Assembly (NCBI RefSeq): GCF_013408985.1
Contig: NZ_JACBZT010000001.1
Span: 4,233,197 to 4,297,196 of the forward strand
Length of the DNA: 64,000 nt
Origin: Petropleomorpha daqingensis
GTDB lineage: Bacteria; Actinomycetota; Actinomycetes; Mycobacteriales; Geodermatophilaceae
Reading direction: 5' to 3'
In this document: positions 20,991 through 32,742 of the stretch, one piece after another
Layout: every line of letters begins with the position of its first letter
Numbering within the stretch: the first letter of the stretch is position 1
Notes under the pieces: model-generated
Told to the model about the DNA's origin: nothing
Databases searched by the model: none
What the model saw: the letters and a program-made list of their open reading frames with translations, nothing else
Translations under genes and position numbers: made by a program

Positions 20991-21664
20991 TGTCGCACGG
21001 ACCGCTGATCGCCCCCAGCCTGCTCTCCTCGGACTTCGCCCGTCTGGCCGAGGAGTCGCAGCGGGTCGCCGACGCCGACTGGCTGCACGTCGACGTCATG
21101 GACTACCACTTCGTCCCGAACCTCACCCTCGGGCTGCCCGTCGTCCAGGCGATCCAGAAGACCAGCCCGGTCCCGCTCGACTGCCACCTCATGATCGAGG
21201 CGCCCGAGCGGTGGGCCCCCGGCTACGCCGAGGCCGGCGCCCGCAACGTCACCGTGCACGCCGAGGCCTGCACCGGCGACCCCCGCGACGTCGCCCGCGA
21301 CCTGCGCGCCGCCGGCTCGCTGGCCGGGCTCGCCCTGAAGCCCGCGACCCCGCTCGACGACTACCTCGACGTCCTGCGCGACTTCGACACGCTGCTGGTG
21401 ATGACCGTCGAGCCCGGCTTCGGCGGCCAGGAGTTCATCGCCGAGGTGCTGCCCAAGGTGCGCACCGCCCGCGAGCTCGTGCAGACCGGCCACCTGAAGC
21501 TGTTCATCGAGGTCGACGGCGGCATCAACGCCGACACGATCGAGCAGGCCGCCGAGGCCGGCGCGGACGTGTTCGTGGCCGGCTCGGCCGTGTACGGCGC
21601 CGACGACCCGGCGAAGGCCATCGCCGCCCTGCGCGCGCAGGCCGGCGCCGCGCTGCGCGGCTGA
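20990..21664 (+). CDS. rpe: Ribulose-phosphate 3-epimerase
   Basis: 224 residues from GTG 20990, giving the family N-terminus [22 protein letters not shown] at 20960 would add 10 poorly conserved residues with a ribosome site too close to use. It interconverts ribulose 5-phosphate and xylulose 5-phosphate. Motifs: [43 protein letters not shown] and [20 protein letters not shown]. It feeds ribulose 5-phosphate metabolism next to riboflavin genes, which use the same sugar. Confidence 0.95.
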   Translation: MSHGPLIAPSLLSSDFARLAEESQRVADADWLHVDVMDYHFVPNLTLGLPVVQAIQKTSPVPLDCHLMIEAPERWAPGYAEAGARNVTVHAEACTGDPRDVARDLRAAGSLAGLALKPATPLDDYLDVLRDFDTLLVMTVEPGFGGQEFIAEVLPKVRTARELVQTGHLKLFIEVDGGINADTIEQAAEAGADVFVAGSAVYGADDPAKAIAALRAQAGAALRG

Positions 21665-22716
21665 TGGAGGTCACGCCCCCCGAGCGGGAGGCGATGGCGC
21701 GGGCCCGAGAGCTCGCCGCCGCCGTGCTCGGCAGCACCAGCCCCAACCCGCCGGTCGGCGCCGTGGTCCTGGCCGCCGACGGCACGGTCGCCGGCGAGGG
21801 CGCCACCGCGCCGCCCGGCGGCCCGCACGCCGAGGTCCACGCGCTGGCCCAGGCGGGGGAGCGGGCGCGCGGCGGCACCGCCGTCGTCACCCTCGAACCG
21901 TGCGCGCACACCGGCCGCACCGGGCCCTGCGCCGACGCGCTGCTGGCGGCGGGCATCGCCCGCGTGGTCGTCGCCGTCCCCGAGCCGACCGAGCTGGCCG
22001 GCGGGGGCGCCGCGCGCCTGCGGGCGGCCGGCGTCGAGGTGCTCGAGGGCGTCGAGCGCGCCGAGGCCGAGGACGGCGCGCTCGCCTCGTGGCTGACCGG
22101 CGTCCGGGAGCACCGCCCGCGCGTCGTCTGGAAGGTCGCCGCCACCCTCGACGGCCGGGTCGCCGCGGCCGACGGCAGCAGCCGCTGGATCACCGGTCCG
22201 GAGGCCCGCGCCGAGGTGCACCGGTTGCGCGCCGGCTGCGACGCCGTCGTCGTCGGCTCGGGGACGGCGCTCACCGACGACCCGCAGCTGACCGTCCGCG
22301 ACGTCGAGGGCGCCCGGCAGCCGCTGCGGGTGGTGGTCGACCGCCGCGGCCGGCTGCCCGCGACCGCCCGGGTGCTGGACGACGCCGCCCCGACCCACGT
22401 CAGCTCCGCGGCCACGCCGCGGGCGCTGCTCGACGAGCTGTTCGCGCGCGACGTCCGCCGGCTGCTGCTCGAGGGCGGCCCCACCCTGGCCGCCGCGTTC
22501 CTCCGCGACGGGCTGGTCGACGAGATCGTGATGCATCTCGCACCCAAGCTGCTCGGTTCCGGTGCCCCGCTGGTCGGCGACCTGGGAATCCCCACGATCG
22601 CCGACGCGCTGGACCTGGACATCAGCGACGTCACCCTTCTGGGCAGGGACCTTCAAGTCCGTCTCAAGGCCACCCGGCACACTGGGGACGCAGCAGCAGG
22701 AAACGGGAGGGATTGA
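21664..22716 (+). CDS. ribD: Bifunctional riboflavin pathway deaminase/reductase
   Basis: 350 residues; its ATG overlaps the rpe stop (TGATG). The N-terminal zinc deaminase has HAEVHAL and [12 protein letters not shown]. The C-terminal NADPH reductase has [34 protein letters not shown] and [13 protein letters not shown]. It catalyses the second and third steps from GTP to riboflavin. Confidence 0.95.
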   Translation: MEVTPPEREAMARARELAAAVLGSTSPNPPVGAVVLAADGTVAGEGATAPPGGPHAEVHALAQAGERARGGTAVVTLEPCAHTGRTGPCADALLAAGIARVVVAVPEPTELAGGGAARLRAAGVEVLEGVERAEAEDGALASWLTGVREHRPRVVWKVAATLDGRVAAADGSSRWITGPEARAEVHRLRAGCDAVVVGSGTALTDDPQLTVRDVEGARQPLRVVVDRRGRLPATARVLDDAAPTHVSSAATPRALLDELFARDVRRLLLEGGPTLAAAFLRDGLVDEIVMHLAPKLLGSGAPLVGDLGIPTIADALDLDISDVTLLGRDLQVRLKATRHTGDAAAGNGRD

Positions 22717-22717
22717 C

Positions 22718-25390
<2,673 letters not shown>

Positions 25391-25415
25391 TCCCCGCCCG
25401 TAAGGAGCTCGTCCC

Positions 25416-26276
25416 GTGCTGCGCATCGCCGTGCCCAACAAGGGCGTCCTGAGCGAGCCCGCGGCCGAGATGCTCGCCGAGAGCGGCTACCGGCAGCGGC
25501 GCAGCACGAAGGACCTCGCCGTCTACGACCCCGACAGCGACACCGAGTTCTTCTACCTGCGCCCCCGCGACATCGCCGTCTACGTCGCCTCCGGGACGCT
25601 CGACGTCGGCATCACCGGCCGCGACATGCTCATGGAGACCGCGCCGGTCGAGGGCCCGTCCGCCGTCGAGGTCATGCCGCTCGGCTTCGGCCGCTCGTCG
25701 TTCCGCTTCGCCGTCCCGGTGGAGTCGGGCATCGACGGGATCGACCAGCTCGCCGGCAAGCGGATCGCCACCGCCTACCCGGTCCTGCTGCAGCGCTACC
25801 TGGCCGAGGCCGGCATCAAGGCCGCCGTGGTCAAGCTCGACGGCGCGGTGGAGACCGCCTGCCGGCTGGGCGTGGCCGACGCCGTCTGCGACGTGGTGGA
25901 GACCGGGACGACACTGCGGGCCGCGGGCCTGCGCACGGTCGGGGAGCCGGTGCTGACCAGCGAGGCGATCCTGGTGCGCCGTCAGGGCGCCGAGGAGATC
26001 CCGGCGGTGGCGCAGCTGCGGCGGCGGCTGCGCGGCGTGCTCGTGGCCCGCCAGTACGTGCTGCTGGACTACGACTGCCCGAACGAGCTGCTGGAGAAGG
26101 CGACCGCGCTCACGCCGGGGCTCGAGGGCCCGACGGTCAGCCCGCTGCAGACGCCGGGCTGGTCCGCCGTCCGGGCGATGGTGCCGCAGGGCGAGACCAA
26201 CCGCGTGATGGACGACCTCTGGGAGCTCGGCGCCCGCGCCATCCTCGTCACGAAGATCCACGCCTCCCGCATCTAG
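25416..26276 (+). CDS. hisG: ATP phosphoribosyltransferase (long, HisZ-independent form)
   Basis: 286 residues from GTG 25416 with AAGGAG 8 bp upstream. It commits ATP and PRPP to histidine. Visible: MLRIAVPNKGVLSEPAAEML, VASGTLDVGITGRDML, ADAVCDVVETGTTLRAAGL, and the C-terminal ACT-like regulatory domain ending GARAILVTKIHASRI, the site of histidine feedback in the long form. Confidence 0.96.
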   Translation: MLRIAVPNKGVLSEPAAEMLAESGYRQRRSTKDLAVYDPDSDTEFFYLRPRDIAVYVASGTLDVGITGRDMLMETAPVEGPSAVEVMPLGFGRSSFRFAVPVESGIDGIDQLAGKRIATAYPVLLQRYLAEAGIKAAVVKLDGAVETACRLGVADAVCDVVETGTTLRAAGLRTVGEPVLTSEAILVRRQGAEEIPAVAQLRRRLRGVLVARQYVLLDYDCPNELLEKATALTPGLEGPTVSPLQTPGWSAVRAMVPQGETNRVMDDLWELGARAILVTKIHASRI

Positions 26277-26364
26277 GAGGACCGCCCTCGTCGCGTGGTC
26301 GCGGACCTCGCGGCACGACGCGAGGGTGACGACGACACCGCGAGGGTCGAGGGCCGACGACGGC

Positions 26365-26398
26365 GAAGGCCCCGCCCGGAGCACCGGGCGGGGCCTTC
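26365..26398. terminator. Strong bidirectional terminator between hisG and the DUF2877 gene
   Basis: A perfect 15-bp stem (GAAGGCCCCGCCCGG with its complement) and a 4-nt loop AGCA lie between two convergent genes, so it can stop transcripts from both sides. Confidence 0.85.
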
Positions 26399-26407
26399 GA
26401 CGTCAGG

Positions 26408-27385
26408 TCAGCGGCGGGTGGTGCGGTCGACCAGGTCGATCGCGGTGCACAGGCCCAGCGCCATGGCGCGGCCGCTGGTGGAGCCGGTGGCCAGCAGCCC
26501 GGCGATCGCCGGGGTGAGCGGCCGCTCGCCGACCAGGCCCTGCAGGACGGCGGCGTACTCGCCGCTGACCCGCCCCGCGGCGGCGTGCCGCAGCAGAGCC
26601 CGGGACAGCTCGGTGGTGCGACCGGCGGCCAGCGAGTAGACCCCCGCGGCGAACCGCTCGGCGGCCGGGTGGCCGAGGAGCACGAGGCCGGCCATGGTGC
26701 CGGCCATGACGTCGTCGCCGGCCGGGGTGAGACCGGGGCCGAGGCCGATCAGCCGCGCGGCGGTGCGCAGCGCCGCGTCGAGGTCGGCACGCCGGACGGC
26801 GCCGCGCAGCGCGGCGAGCGGGCCGCCGGGCCCGGTCGGCAGGCCGGGGAGGGTGAACGCGCTGTGCGGGACGCCCTCGCCGTAGAGCGCGTTGCGCAGC
26901 TGGCGCACGCCCTCGGGCAGCAGGGCCGGCCGGGAGTGCGGCAGCCGGGGCCGCGGGTCCCACCAGGCCGCGGCGCTGACCGCGAGGTCGCCCACGATGA
27001 TCCGGCCGCCCCCGACCTCGGCCGGAGCACCCGTGGGCAGCGCGACGAGCGGGCGGCCGTTGCTCGGCCGGAACAGCACGCAGCCGAGCGGCAGCCGTGC
27101 CGCGTCGCTGGTCAGGACGCCGACGACGTCGTTGCCGCGCTCGGTGCTCACCGACAGGTAGACCGCGGCGGGCAGGCTCATGAGCACGCGTGCCGAGCGG
27201 ATCGGACCGCGCAGCATCTCGGCGACACCGGTGCTGGCGGAGGCGGGGACGGCGGTGGCGGCGCGGGCCGGCGGGGCGGTCCGGACGGTGGCCTGCGCGG
27301 ATTCGCGCGGAAGGGGGATCAGCGGGACCCCGGCCTGGGCGGCCCGGCCGCGCGGCGAGTTGGTGAGTTCGTCGATGGTGCGCAT
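26408..27385 (-). CDS. DUF2877 (AllH-like) protein
   Basis: 325 residues from ATG 27385. The key family signature LIGLGPGLTPAGDDVMAG is present at about residues 213-230. The N-terminal 60 residues are Ala/Pro-rich and poorly conserved. DUF2877 proteins have been linked to the oxamate carbamoyltransferase subunit AllH of allantoin catabolism, but the partners AllF and AllG are not in this window. The divergent PucR-type regulator supports a link with purine or ureide use. That functional link is inference. Confidence 0.7.
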   Translation of the reverse strand: MRTIDELTNSPRGRAAQAGVPLIPLPRESAQATVRTAPPARAATAVPASASTGVAEMLRGPIRSARVLMSLPAAVYLSVSTERGNDVVGVLTSDAARLPLGCVLFRPSNGRPLVALPTGAPAEVGGGRIIVGDLAVSAAAWWDPRPRLPHSRPALLPEGVRQLRNALYGEGVPHSAFTLPGLPTGPGGPLAALRGAVRRADLDAALRTAARLIGLGPGLTPAGDDVMAGTMAGLVLLGHPAAERFAAGVYSLAAGRTTELSRALLRHAAAGRVSGEYAAVLQGLVGERPLTPAIAGLLATGSTSGRAMALGLCTAIDLVDRTTRR

Positions 27386-27659
27386 GGCGGCGGCCCCTCA
27401 GCGGAAAAGCGGCAACGGGGTGCCGGTACTCAAGGGCCCCCCGCCCTGGCCCACGTCCCCCGGTGGAGGGTGGGCGCTCACCACTTGGGGTGACGACCTA
27501 CCATCCATCGGGTTGCAGTGAACCGGGTCTCGAACCTATTCGGCGCGTCGCGGGCCGCTATATGGCGGATGTCGCCAAGAATGGGGGAGGCCGTCCAGGG
27601 ACACCTGACAGCGGGCGGGGATGTGGCACTCTGGATGGCAACCAAAGGGGGATGAGCCG
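27386..27659. promoter_or_regulatory. Divergent intergenic region between DUF2877 and pucR-like genes
   Basis: 274 bp without a credible gene. CTGACA (27605-27610) and CACTCT (27627-27632), 16 bp apart, could form the rightward promoter. An inverted repeat CCGC-TATATG-GCGG (27555-27568) is a candidate operator for the PucR-type regulator. Both are by-eye readings. Confidence 0.35.
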
Positions 27660-29603
27660 GTGACACAGAGCGATGCTTCGCTCGCAGGTGCCACGCAGCG
27701 TAGCGCCGCACTCCCGTTCCGTCATAGTCGGGACGGTGGGCGCGCCACTTTCTCACAGCCTTTCGACCCCCGCACCTCGTGGCACGACCGGATGGGGCTG
27801 ACGCTGGAGGAGGCCCTCCGCCTGCCCGCGCTCGCCGGCTCGACGGTCGTCGCCGGGGCGCAGGGTCTCGACCGGGCGGTCCGGCACATGGTCGTCGACG
27901 ACCCCTCCGACCCGCTCGGCGTCGCCGGCCCCGACGTCGTCGTCGTCCTCGGGGCGCGGCTGCCCCCGGCCGACCCCGCCAACTGCCGGGCCCTGGTGGA
28001 GCGGCTGGTCTCCATGGGCACCGCGGCCCTGGCCTTCCGCCGCGCCGACGGTCCGCCGCCGGTGCCGGGCGAGGTGCTCGCCGAGGCCGAGCGCCGCAGC
28101 TTCCCGGTCCTCGCGCTGCCCTCCGGCGTGCGCATGGACGAGGTCGTCTCCGAGGTCCTCGGGGCGGTCGTGGCCAAGCAGAGCGAGGCGCTCGACCTCT
28201 CCTCGCGGATGCAGAACCAGTTCATCGACGTCGCCCTCTCCGGCGGCGGGCTGGAGGAGGTCACCGACCAGCTCGCGACGTTCCTGGAGGGCGCCGCGGT
28301 CCTGGGCCTCGGGCCCGACCGCGAGATCGTCACCAGCGCCGGGCCCCCGGACGACGTCGCGGAGATCAGCGACTGGCTGTGGCTGCTCGACGCGGCCGCC
28401 GACGACGCGCTCGCCGAGCTCGCCCCCGCCCGGCGGGTGTCCGCCGTCCGGGCCGACCAGAGCGTGGTCACCCCGGCCGACGTGCTCGCCGACGCCGACC
28501 TCTCGCCGGCCGACGGCATCCTGCTCGTCCCGGGGCACCACGAGCTGCCCGGCGGGGTGGGGGAGTACGCCGTCGCCCCGATCATGGCCGGCGACCAGCG
28601 GCACGGCTGGCTGGTGGCGGTCAACCGCACCGGTCCGCTCCTGGTCGGCGCCGGTGGCGTTCTGGAGCGCGCCGCGATGGTCTCCGCGTTGTCGGTGATC
28701 CGCCAGCAGGCCGTGCACTCGGTCGAGCTGCGCTTCCAGGGCGACCTGGTCCGCCGGCTGGTCGGCGGCTCGATGCGGCACACCGAGCGCGCGCTCGCGC
28801 AGACGCGCTCCTTCGGCTGGCGGCTCGACGGGCCGGTCGTCGTCCTCGTGTCGGCGACCGAGACGGTGGCCGACCCGCAGGCCGATCCCACCCGCGCCCT
28901 CGACGTCCTCGACCGGCTGGCCGACGGCTGGCGGGCGGCGCTGGAGGGCGAGGTCGCCGGCGCCGCGGTCGCCGGGCTGTCCACCGAGATCGTCACCGTG
29001 CTGCCGCTCGACGGCCACACGCCCGAGGAGATCTCGGCGCTGGTCTCGGCGGTCACCTCGCGCGTCAACGCGCGGCTGCGCCGCGTGGGCCGCGTGCTCG
29101 GCACCGGCATCGGCCGCCCGGCGGCGAACATCACCGGCCTCGGCGACGCCTACCAGCAGGCGCAGCGGGCCCTGTCGGTCGGGCAGGAGATCCACGGCGG
29201 CGGCGCGGTCACGCACTTCGACCAGCTCGGCGTCTTCCGGCTGCTGTCGCTCATCCCCGACAGCACCGAGCTGCGGTCCTACGTCGACGAGGTGCTCGGC
29301 CCGCTGGCCGACAGCGGCGACCCGGACTCCGCCGACCTGCGCGAGACGCTGCGGGTGCTGCTGGAGACCAACCTCAACGTGGCGGAGTCGGCCCGGCGCC
29401 TGCACTTCCACTACAACACGATGCGCTACCGGATCGGGAAGCTGGAGCGGCTGCTCGGGCCGTTCACCACCGACCCGACGCTGCGGCTCAACCTGCTGCT
29501 GGCGCTGCACGCGGCCCGGATGCGCGGGCTGGACCAGCCGTTGCGGCCGCCGATCGAGTCGGTGGGGGCCGTGCTCGACGACGGCCTCGACGCGCTCATC
29601 TAG
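27660..29603 (+). CDS. PucR-family transcriptional regulator
   Basis: 647 residues from GTG 27660, which has AAAGGGGGA 7 bp upstream. The conserved PucR N-terminal domain begins only at LTLEEALRLPALAGS (ATG 27792 is an alternative start). The middle contains a degenerate GGDEF-like/CdaR region. The C-terminal helix-turn-helix reads LRVLLETNLNVAESARRLHF followed by YNTMRYRIGKLERLLG. Such proteins activate purine, allantoin or amino-acid catabolic genes. The divergent DUF2877 gene is the obvious candidate target. Confidence 0.88.
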   Translation: MTQSDASLAGATQRSAALPFRHSRDGGRATFSQPFDPRTSWHDRMGLTLEEALRLPALAGSTVVAGAQGLDRAVRHMVVDDPSDPLGVAGPDVVVVLGARLPPADPANCRALVERLVSMGTAALAFRRADGPPPVPGEVLAEAERRSFPVLALPSGVRMDEVVSEVLGAVVAKQSEALDLSSRMQNQFIDVALSGGGLEEVTDQLATFLEGAAVLGLGPDREIVTSAGPPDDVAEISDWLWLLDAAADDALAELAPARRVSAVRADQSVVTPADVLADADLSPADGILLVPGHHELPGGVGEYAVAPIMAGDQRHGWLVAVNRTGPLLVGAGGVLERAAMVSALSVIRQQAVHSVELRFQGDLVRRLVGGSMRHTERALAQTRSFGWRLDGPVVVLVSATETVADPQADPTRALDVLDRLADGWRAALEGEVAGAAVAGLSTEIVTVLPLDGHTPEEISALVSAVTSRVNARLRRVGRVLGTGIGRPAANITGLGDAYQQAQRALSVGQEIHGGGAVTHFDQLGVFRLLSLIPDSTELRSYVDEVLGPLADSGDPDSADLRETLRVLLETNLNVAESARRLHFHYNTMRYRIGKLERLLGPFTTDPTLRLNLLLALHAARMRGLDQPLRPPIESVGAVLDDGLDALI

Positions 29604-29667
29604 TTGAACCTTCCAGCGCGTGCGGCCCGAGAACTCTGACGAGAGGACGTCCGGAGAGGGAGGGCCC

Positions 29668-30408
29668 GTGGGCGGAGCGGTCGACCTCCTGCTGTCGCGC
29701 ATGGTGGCGCTTCAGGAGGAGTTGGAGGTCACGGGCGACCCGGCCCGGTTCTTCCTCGGCACGTACCTGCGCACGACGCAGGCCGTGCGCATGGCGCTGG
29801 ACGACGGTCGGTTCGAGGACCCGGCCTGGGTCGCGGAGTGGGACGTCGACTTCGCCGGCTTCTACCTCGACGCGCTGGAGGCCTACCGGCTCGACCCGGA
29901 CAGCGCCCCCGATCCGTGGCGGCGGGCGTTCGGCGCGGCGCGGACGCTGCCGCCGGAGGCGCACGTGCTGCTCGGCATGAACGCGCACATCAACTTCGAC
30001 CTGCCGCAGTCGCTGGTGCGGGTCATCCCGGACGACGAGTTCGCCGATCCCGACCTGCTGGCCTCGCGCGAGCGCGACCACGAGCGGATCGACGGCGTCC
30101 TGGCCTCCCGGGTGGCCGCCGAGGACGCCGAGCTGGTCCGCGTCGGCGGCCGGCGGACGACGCTGGACCGGGTGCTGGCCCCGGCCAACCGCGCCGCCAG
30201 CCGGCTGTTCCTGCGCGAGTCGCGCCGCAAGGTCTGGGCCAACACCGCAGCCCTGCACGAGGCGGCGTTGCGCGGCAGCGGCGCCTACGAGCGCCGGCTC
30301 GGCCAGCTCGAGGCGCTCGCCGCCGGCCGGGTGGCCGACCTGCTGCGCCCCGGCCCGGTGCTGCTCCGCCTGGCCGTGCACGGCTTCGGCGTCACCCTCC
30401 CCGCCTAA
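29668..30408 (+). CDS. DUF5995 family protein
   Basis: 246 residues from GTG 29668 with GAGGGAGG just upstream; a GTG at 29620 would add 16 residues without a ribosome site. The protein is largely helical, with DPARFFLGTYLRTTQAV near the N-terminus and LLGMNAHINFDLPQSL in the middle, matching what I recall of DUF5995. No enzymatic motif is recognised; the conserved His/Asn/Asp cluster could bind a metal. Its TAA overlaps the convergent stop of the next gene. Confidence 0.75.
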   Translation: MGGAVDLLLSRMVALQEELEVTGDPARFFLGTYLRTTQAVRMALDDGRFEDPAWVAEWDVDFAGFYLDALEAYRLDPDSAPDPWRRAFGAARTLPPEAHVLLGMNAHINFDLPQSLVRVIPDDEFADPDLLASRERDHERIDGVLASRVAAEDAELVRVGGRRTTLDRVLAPANRAASRLFLRESRRKVWANTAALHEAALRGSGAYERRLGQLEALAAGRVADLLRPGPVLLRLAVHGFGVTLPA

Positions 30409-30965
30409 CCGACGCTCAGCCGGAGACAGGTCACCTCCGGTCCTGGATAGGACTGCTCGCTGCCCTCGTTGCGCTCGCCCGGGTCGATGCCGAGCCCCGC
30501 GGCCGGGTCCTTGTCCACCGCGTACGGCTGCAGGTCGGGGCGCCCGGGATCGCGGAGCGACACGATCAGGTGCCAGGGGAAGGCCGGGTTGTGCAGCCGG
30601 AAGTCGATGACCGAGAAGTTGGCCGGCTGGCGGCGGTGGACGTGGAACACCGCGACCGCCTCCAGGCCGGCCCTCTCGAGCCGGCGGTGCACCCGGAGCA
30701 GCTCGGCGGGGTCGGCGACGAAACCGGCGTCGTCGTAGGCGCGGAAGTACCGGCCCTGCGCCTCGAACGCCGGGCGCAGCGCCGGGTCGTTGCGCCGGTT
30801 CCGCGTCGGGTCGAAGAACACGACGTCGGTCGCCGTGTAGGGGAAGCCGGGCGCCTCCGGAGCGGCGACCAGCAGGCCGAACGACTTCAGACCCGCGTCG
30901 TGCACGGCGGTCGCCGTGCTCACGATGCGGTCGCGCAGCGGTGCGGGCAGTTGGACGGTTCGCAT
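30405..30965 (-). CDS. Protein with JAMM/MPN-like motif, unknown function
   Basis: 186 residues from ATG 30965; a longer frame to 31031 would run into the upstream enolpyruvyltransferase gene. The central stretch VAVFHVHRRQPANFSVIDFR has the H-x-H, then S-x-x-D spacing of JAMM (Mov34/MPN) metalloproteases, though the following residues diverge. Candidates are isopeptidase or peptidase activity, or a non-catalytic MPN fold. No ubiquitin-like partner gene is visible nearby. The call rests on one motif. Confidence 0.55.
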   Translation of the reverse strand: MRTVQLPAPLRDRIVSTATAVHDAGLKSFGLLVAAPEAPGFPYTATDVVFFDPTRNRRNDPALRPAFEAQGRYFRAYDDAGFVADPAELLRVHRRLERAGLEAVAVFHVHRRQPANFSVIDFRLHNPAFPWHLIVSLRDPGRPDLQPYAVDKDPAAGLGIDPGERNEGSEQSYPGPEVTCLRLSVG

Positions 30966-31002
30966 GCCCGGAGGAGGCCACCGGACCGGGCGGGGATACC
31001 CG

Positions 31003-32571
31003 TCAGTCGTGGAAGACCTCGATGTCGGCACCCATCTCGACCAGCCGCTCGTACAGGTGCTCGTAGCCGCGGGCGATGATGTCGACGTTGCGCAGCACGC
31101 TGGTGCCCTTGGCCGCGAGCATCGCCAGCAGGATGCAGACGGCCGGCCGCAGCGCCGGGGGGCAGACCACTTCGGCGCTGGACCAGCGGGTGGGGCCGGT
31201 GACCAGCACGCGGTGCGGGTCGAGCAGCCGCACGTTCGCGCCCAGCCGGGTCAGGTCCGACAGGTGGATCGCCCGGTTGTCGTAGACCCAGTCGTGGATC
31301 AGCGTCTCGCCGGCGGCGTGCGCGGCGATGACCGCGAAGAACGGCAGGTTGTCGATGTTGAGGCCCGGGAAGGGCATCGGGTGGATCTTGTCGATCGGGG
31401 CCGCGAGCGCCGACGGCCGGATGGTCAGGTCGGCCAGCCGGGTGTGCCCGTTGTCGGCGAGGTAGTCGGGGGAGCGCTCGATCCGCAGGCCCATCTCGGC
31501 CAGGACGGCGAGCTCGATCTCGAGGAACTCCACCGGCGCGCGGCAGACGGTGACCTCGGAGTCGGTGACGATGCCGGCGGTCAGCAGGCTCATCGCCTCG
31601 ACCGGGTCCTCGCTGATCGTGTAGTCGACGTCCGCGTCCAGCACCGGGCGGCCGCGCACGACCAGCGTCGTCGTCCCCAGGCCCTGGATGTCCACCCCGA
31701 GCCGCTGCAGGTACAGGCAGAGGTCCTGGACCATGTAGTTGGAGCTGGCGTTGCGGATGGTCGTCGTCGAGTCCGACCGCGCCGCAGCCAGCAGCGCGTT
31801 CTCGGTGACGGTGTCGCCCCGCTCGGTCAGCACGATCGTCCGGTCGTGCGCCCCGTCGGCACGGACGGTGGCCTGGTACTCCCCGCCGTGCGCCTGCACC
31901 TGCAGGCCGAACGGGCGCAGCGCGATCATGTGCGGCTCGACGGTGCGCGTGCCGAGGTCGCAGCCGCCGGCGTAGGGCAGCCGGAAGTCCTCGTACCGGT
32001 GCAGCAGCGGGCCCAGGAACATGATGATGCTGCGGGTGCGGCGGGCCGCGTCGGCGTCGATGCCGGCCAGGTCCAGCTCGTCGGGGACGACGAGGGTGAG
32101 GTCGCGGCCGGCCGCGTCCCAGGTGGCCTCGACGCCGATCGAGCGCAGCACGTCGAGGATCCGGTCGACCTCGACGATGCGGGCCAGGTTGCGCAGCGTC
32201 GTCCGGCCGCGGTTGAGCAGGGCGGCGCACAGCAGGGCGACGGCGGCGTTCTTGGACGACTTCACCGTCACGCTGCCGTGCAGGGTGCGCCCGCCGGTGA
32301 CCCGCAGGTGGGTCGGGCCGGACGGCGTGCTCGGGCCGACGCTGATCAGCTCGCTGCCCAGCGCCGCCGACAGCCGGCCGAGCAGCTCGAGGGTCAGGTT
32401 CTGGCCGCCCTGCTCGATGCGGGCCACGGCGCTCTGGCTGGTGCCCAGGCGTTCGGCGAGCTGCAGCTGGGTGAGGCCGCGATGCCGTCGGGCGTCACGG
32501 ACGAGGACGCCGATCCGCTGCATGACGCTGGCGTCGCCGGCGGTCTCGGGAAGAAGGTCGGTCACCGTCAC
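31003..32571 (-). CDS. HTH (XRE) domain fused to MurA/EPSP-type enolpyruvyl transferase
   Basis: 522 residues from GTG 32571; a longer frame to 32610 would translate through a palindromic operator. Residues about 17-75 form an XRE helix-turn-helix (GLTQLQLAERLGTSQSAVAR). Residues about 85-520 are a MurA-like fold with Lys107-Asn108 (KSSKNAAV), Cys204 in AGGCDLGTRTVEPHM and the Asp in PGLNIDNLPFF, so the enolpyruvyl-transfer residues look intact. It may be a paralogue of MurA in cell-wall or secondary metabolism, or an enzyme that controls its own expression. Substrate unknown. Confidence 0.82.
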   Translation of the reverse strand: MTVTDLLPETAGDASVMQRIGVLVRDARRHRGLTQLQLAERLGTSQSAVARIEQGGQNLTLELLGRLSAALGSELISVGPSTPSGPTHLRVTGGRTLHGSVTVKSSKNAAVALLCAALLNRGRTTLRNLARIVEVDRILDVLRSIGVEATWDAAGRDLTLVVPDELDLAGIDADAARRTRSIIMFLGPLLHRYEDFRLPYAGGCDLGTRTVEPHMIALRPFGLQVQAHGGEYQATVRADGAHDRTIVLTERGDTVTENALLAAARSDSTTTIRNASSNYMVQDLCLYLQRLGVDIQGLGTTTLVVRGRPVLDADVDYTISEDPVEAMSLLTAGIVTDSEVTVCRAPVEFLEIELAVLAEMGLRIERSPDYLADNGHTRLADLTIRPSALAAPIDKIHPMPFPGLNIDNLPFFAVIAAHAAGETLIHDWVYDNRAIHLSDLTRLGANVRLLDPHRVLVTGPTRWSSAEVVCPPALRPAVCILLAMLAAKGTSVLRNVDIIARGYEHLYERLVEMGADIEVFHD

Positions 32572-32583
32572 GCCCGCCACGGT

Positions 32584-32599
32584 ATCTCGCATGTGAGAT
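32584..32599. promoter_or_regulatory. Palindromic operator upstream of the HTH-MurA gene
   Basis: ATCTCGCATGTGAGAT is a 16-bp palindrome with one mismatched pair, 12 bp upstream of the chosen GTG start. This is where an autoregulatory XRE dimer would bind. Confidence 0.5.
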
Positions 32600-32742
32600 G
32601 CGCCCCGCACGCCACGCTGTGACGGACCCGTTCGCCTTCAGGCGGCGGCAGAGTCCGGCAGCAAGCGTTGTTCTGGCTGGGAAAGTCGTCCGACCGGGAG
32701 GTGAACGCCCGGGCGGCAGAGACGCCAGGGCGTCGGCAGGAC

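Noticed and set aside
20867-22717. FMN riboswitch expected near rib genes
   Set aside because: No RFN-element core was found before rpe, ribD or ribE, and the gaps are too short to hold one.
27463-27756. Short ORFs on both strands between the DUF2877 and PucR genes
   Set aside because: No start signal or recognisable domain; they overlap the PucR ribosome site and promoter region.
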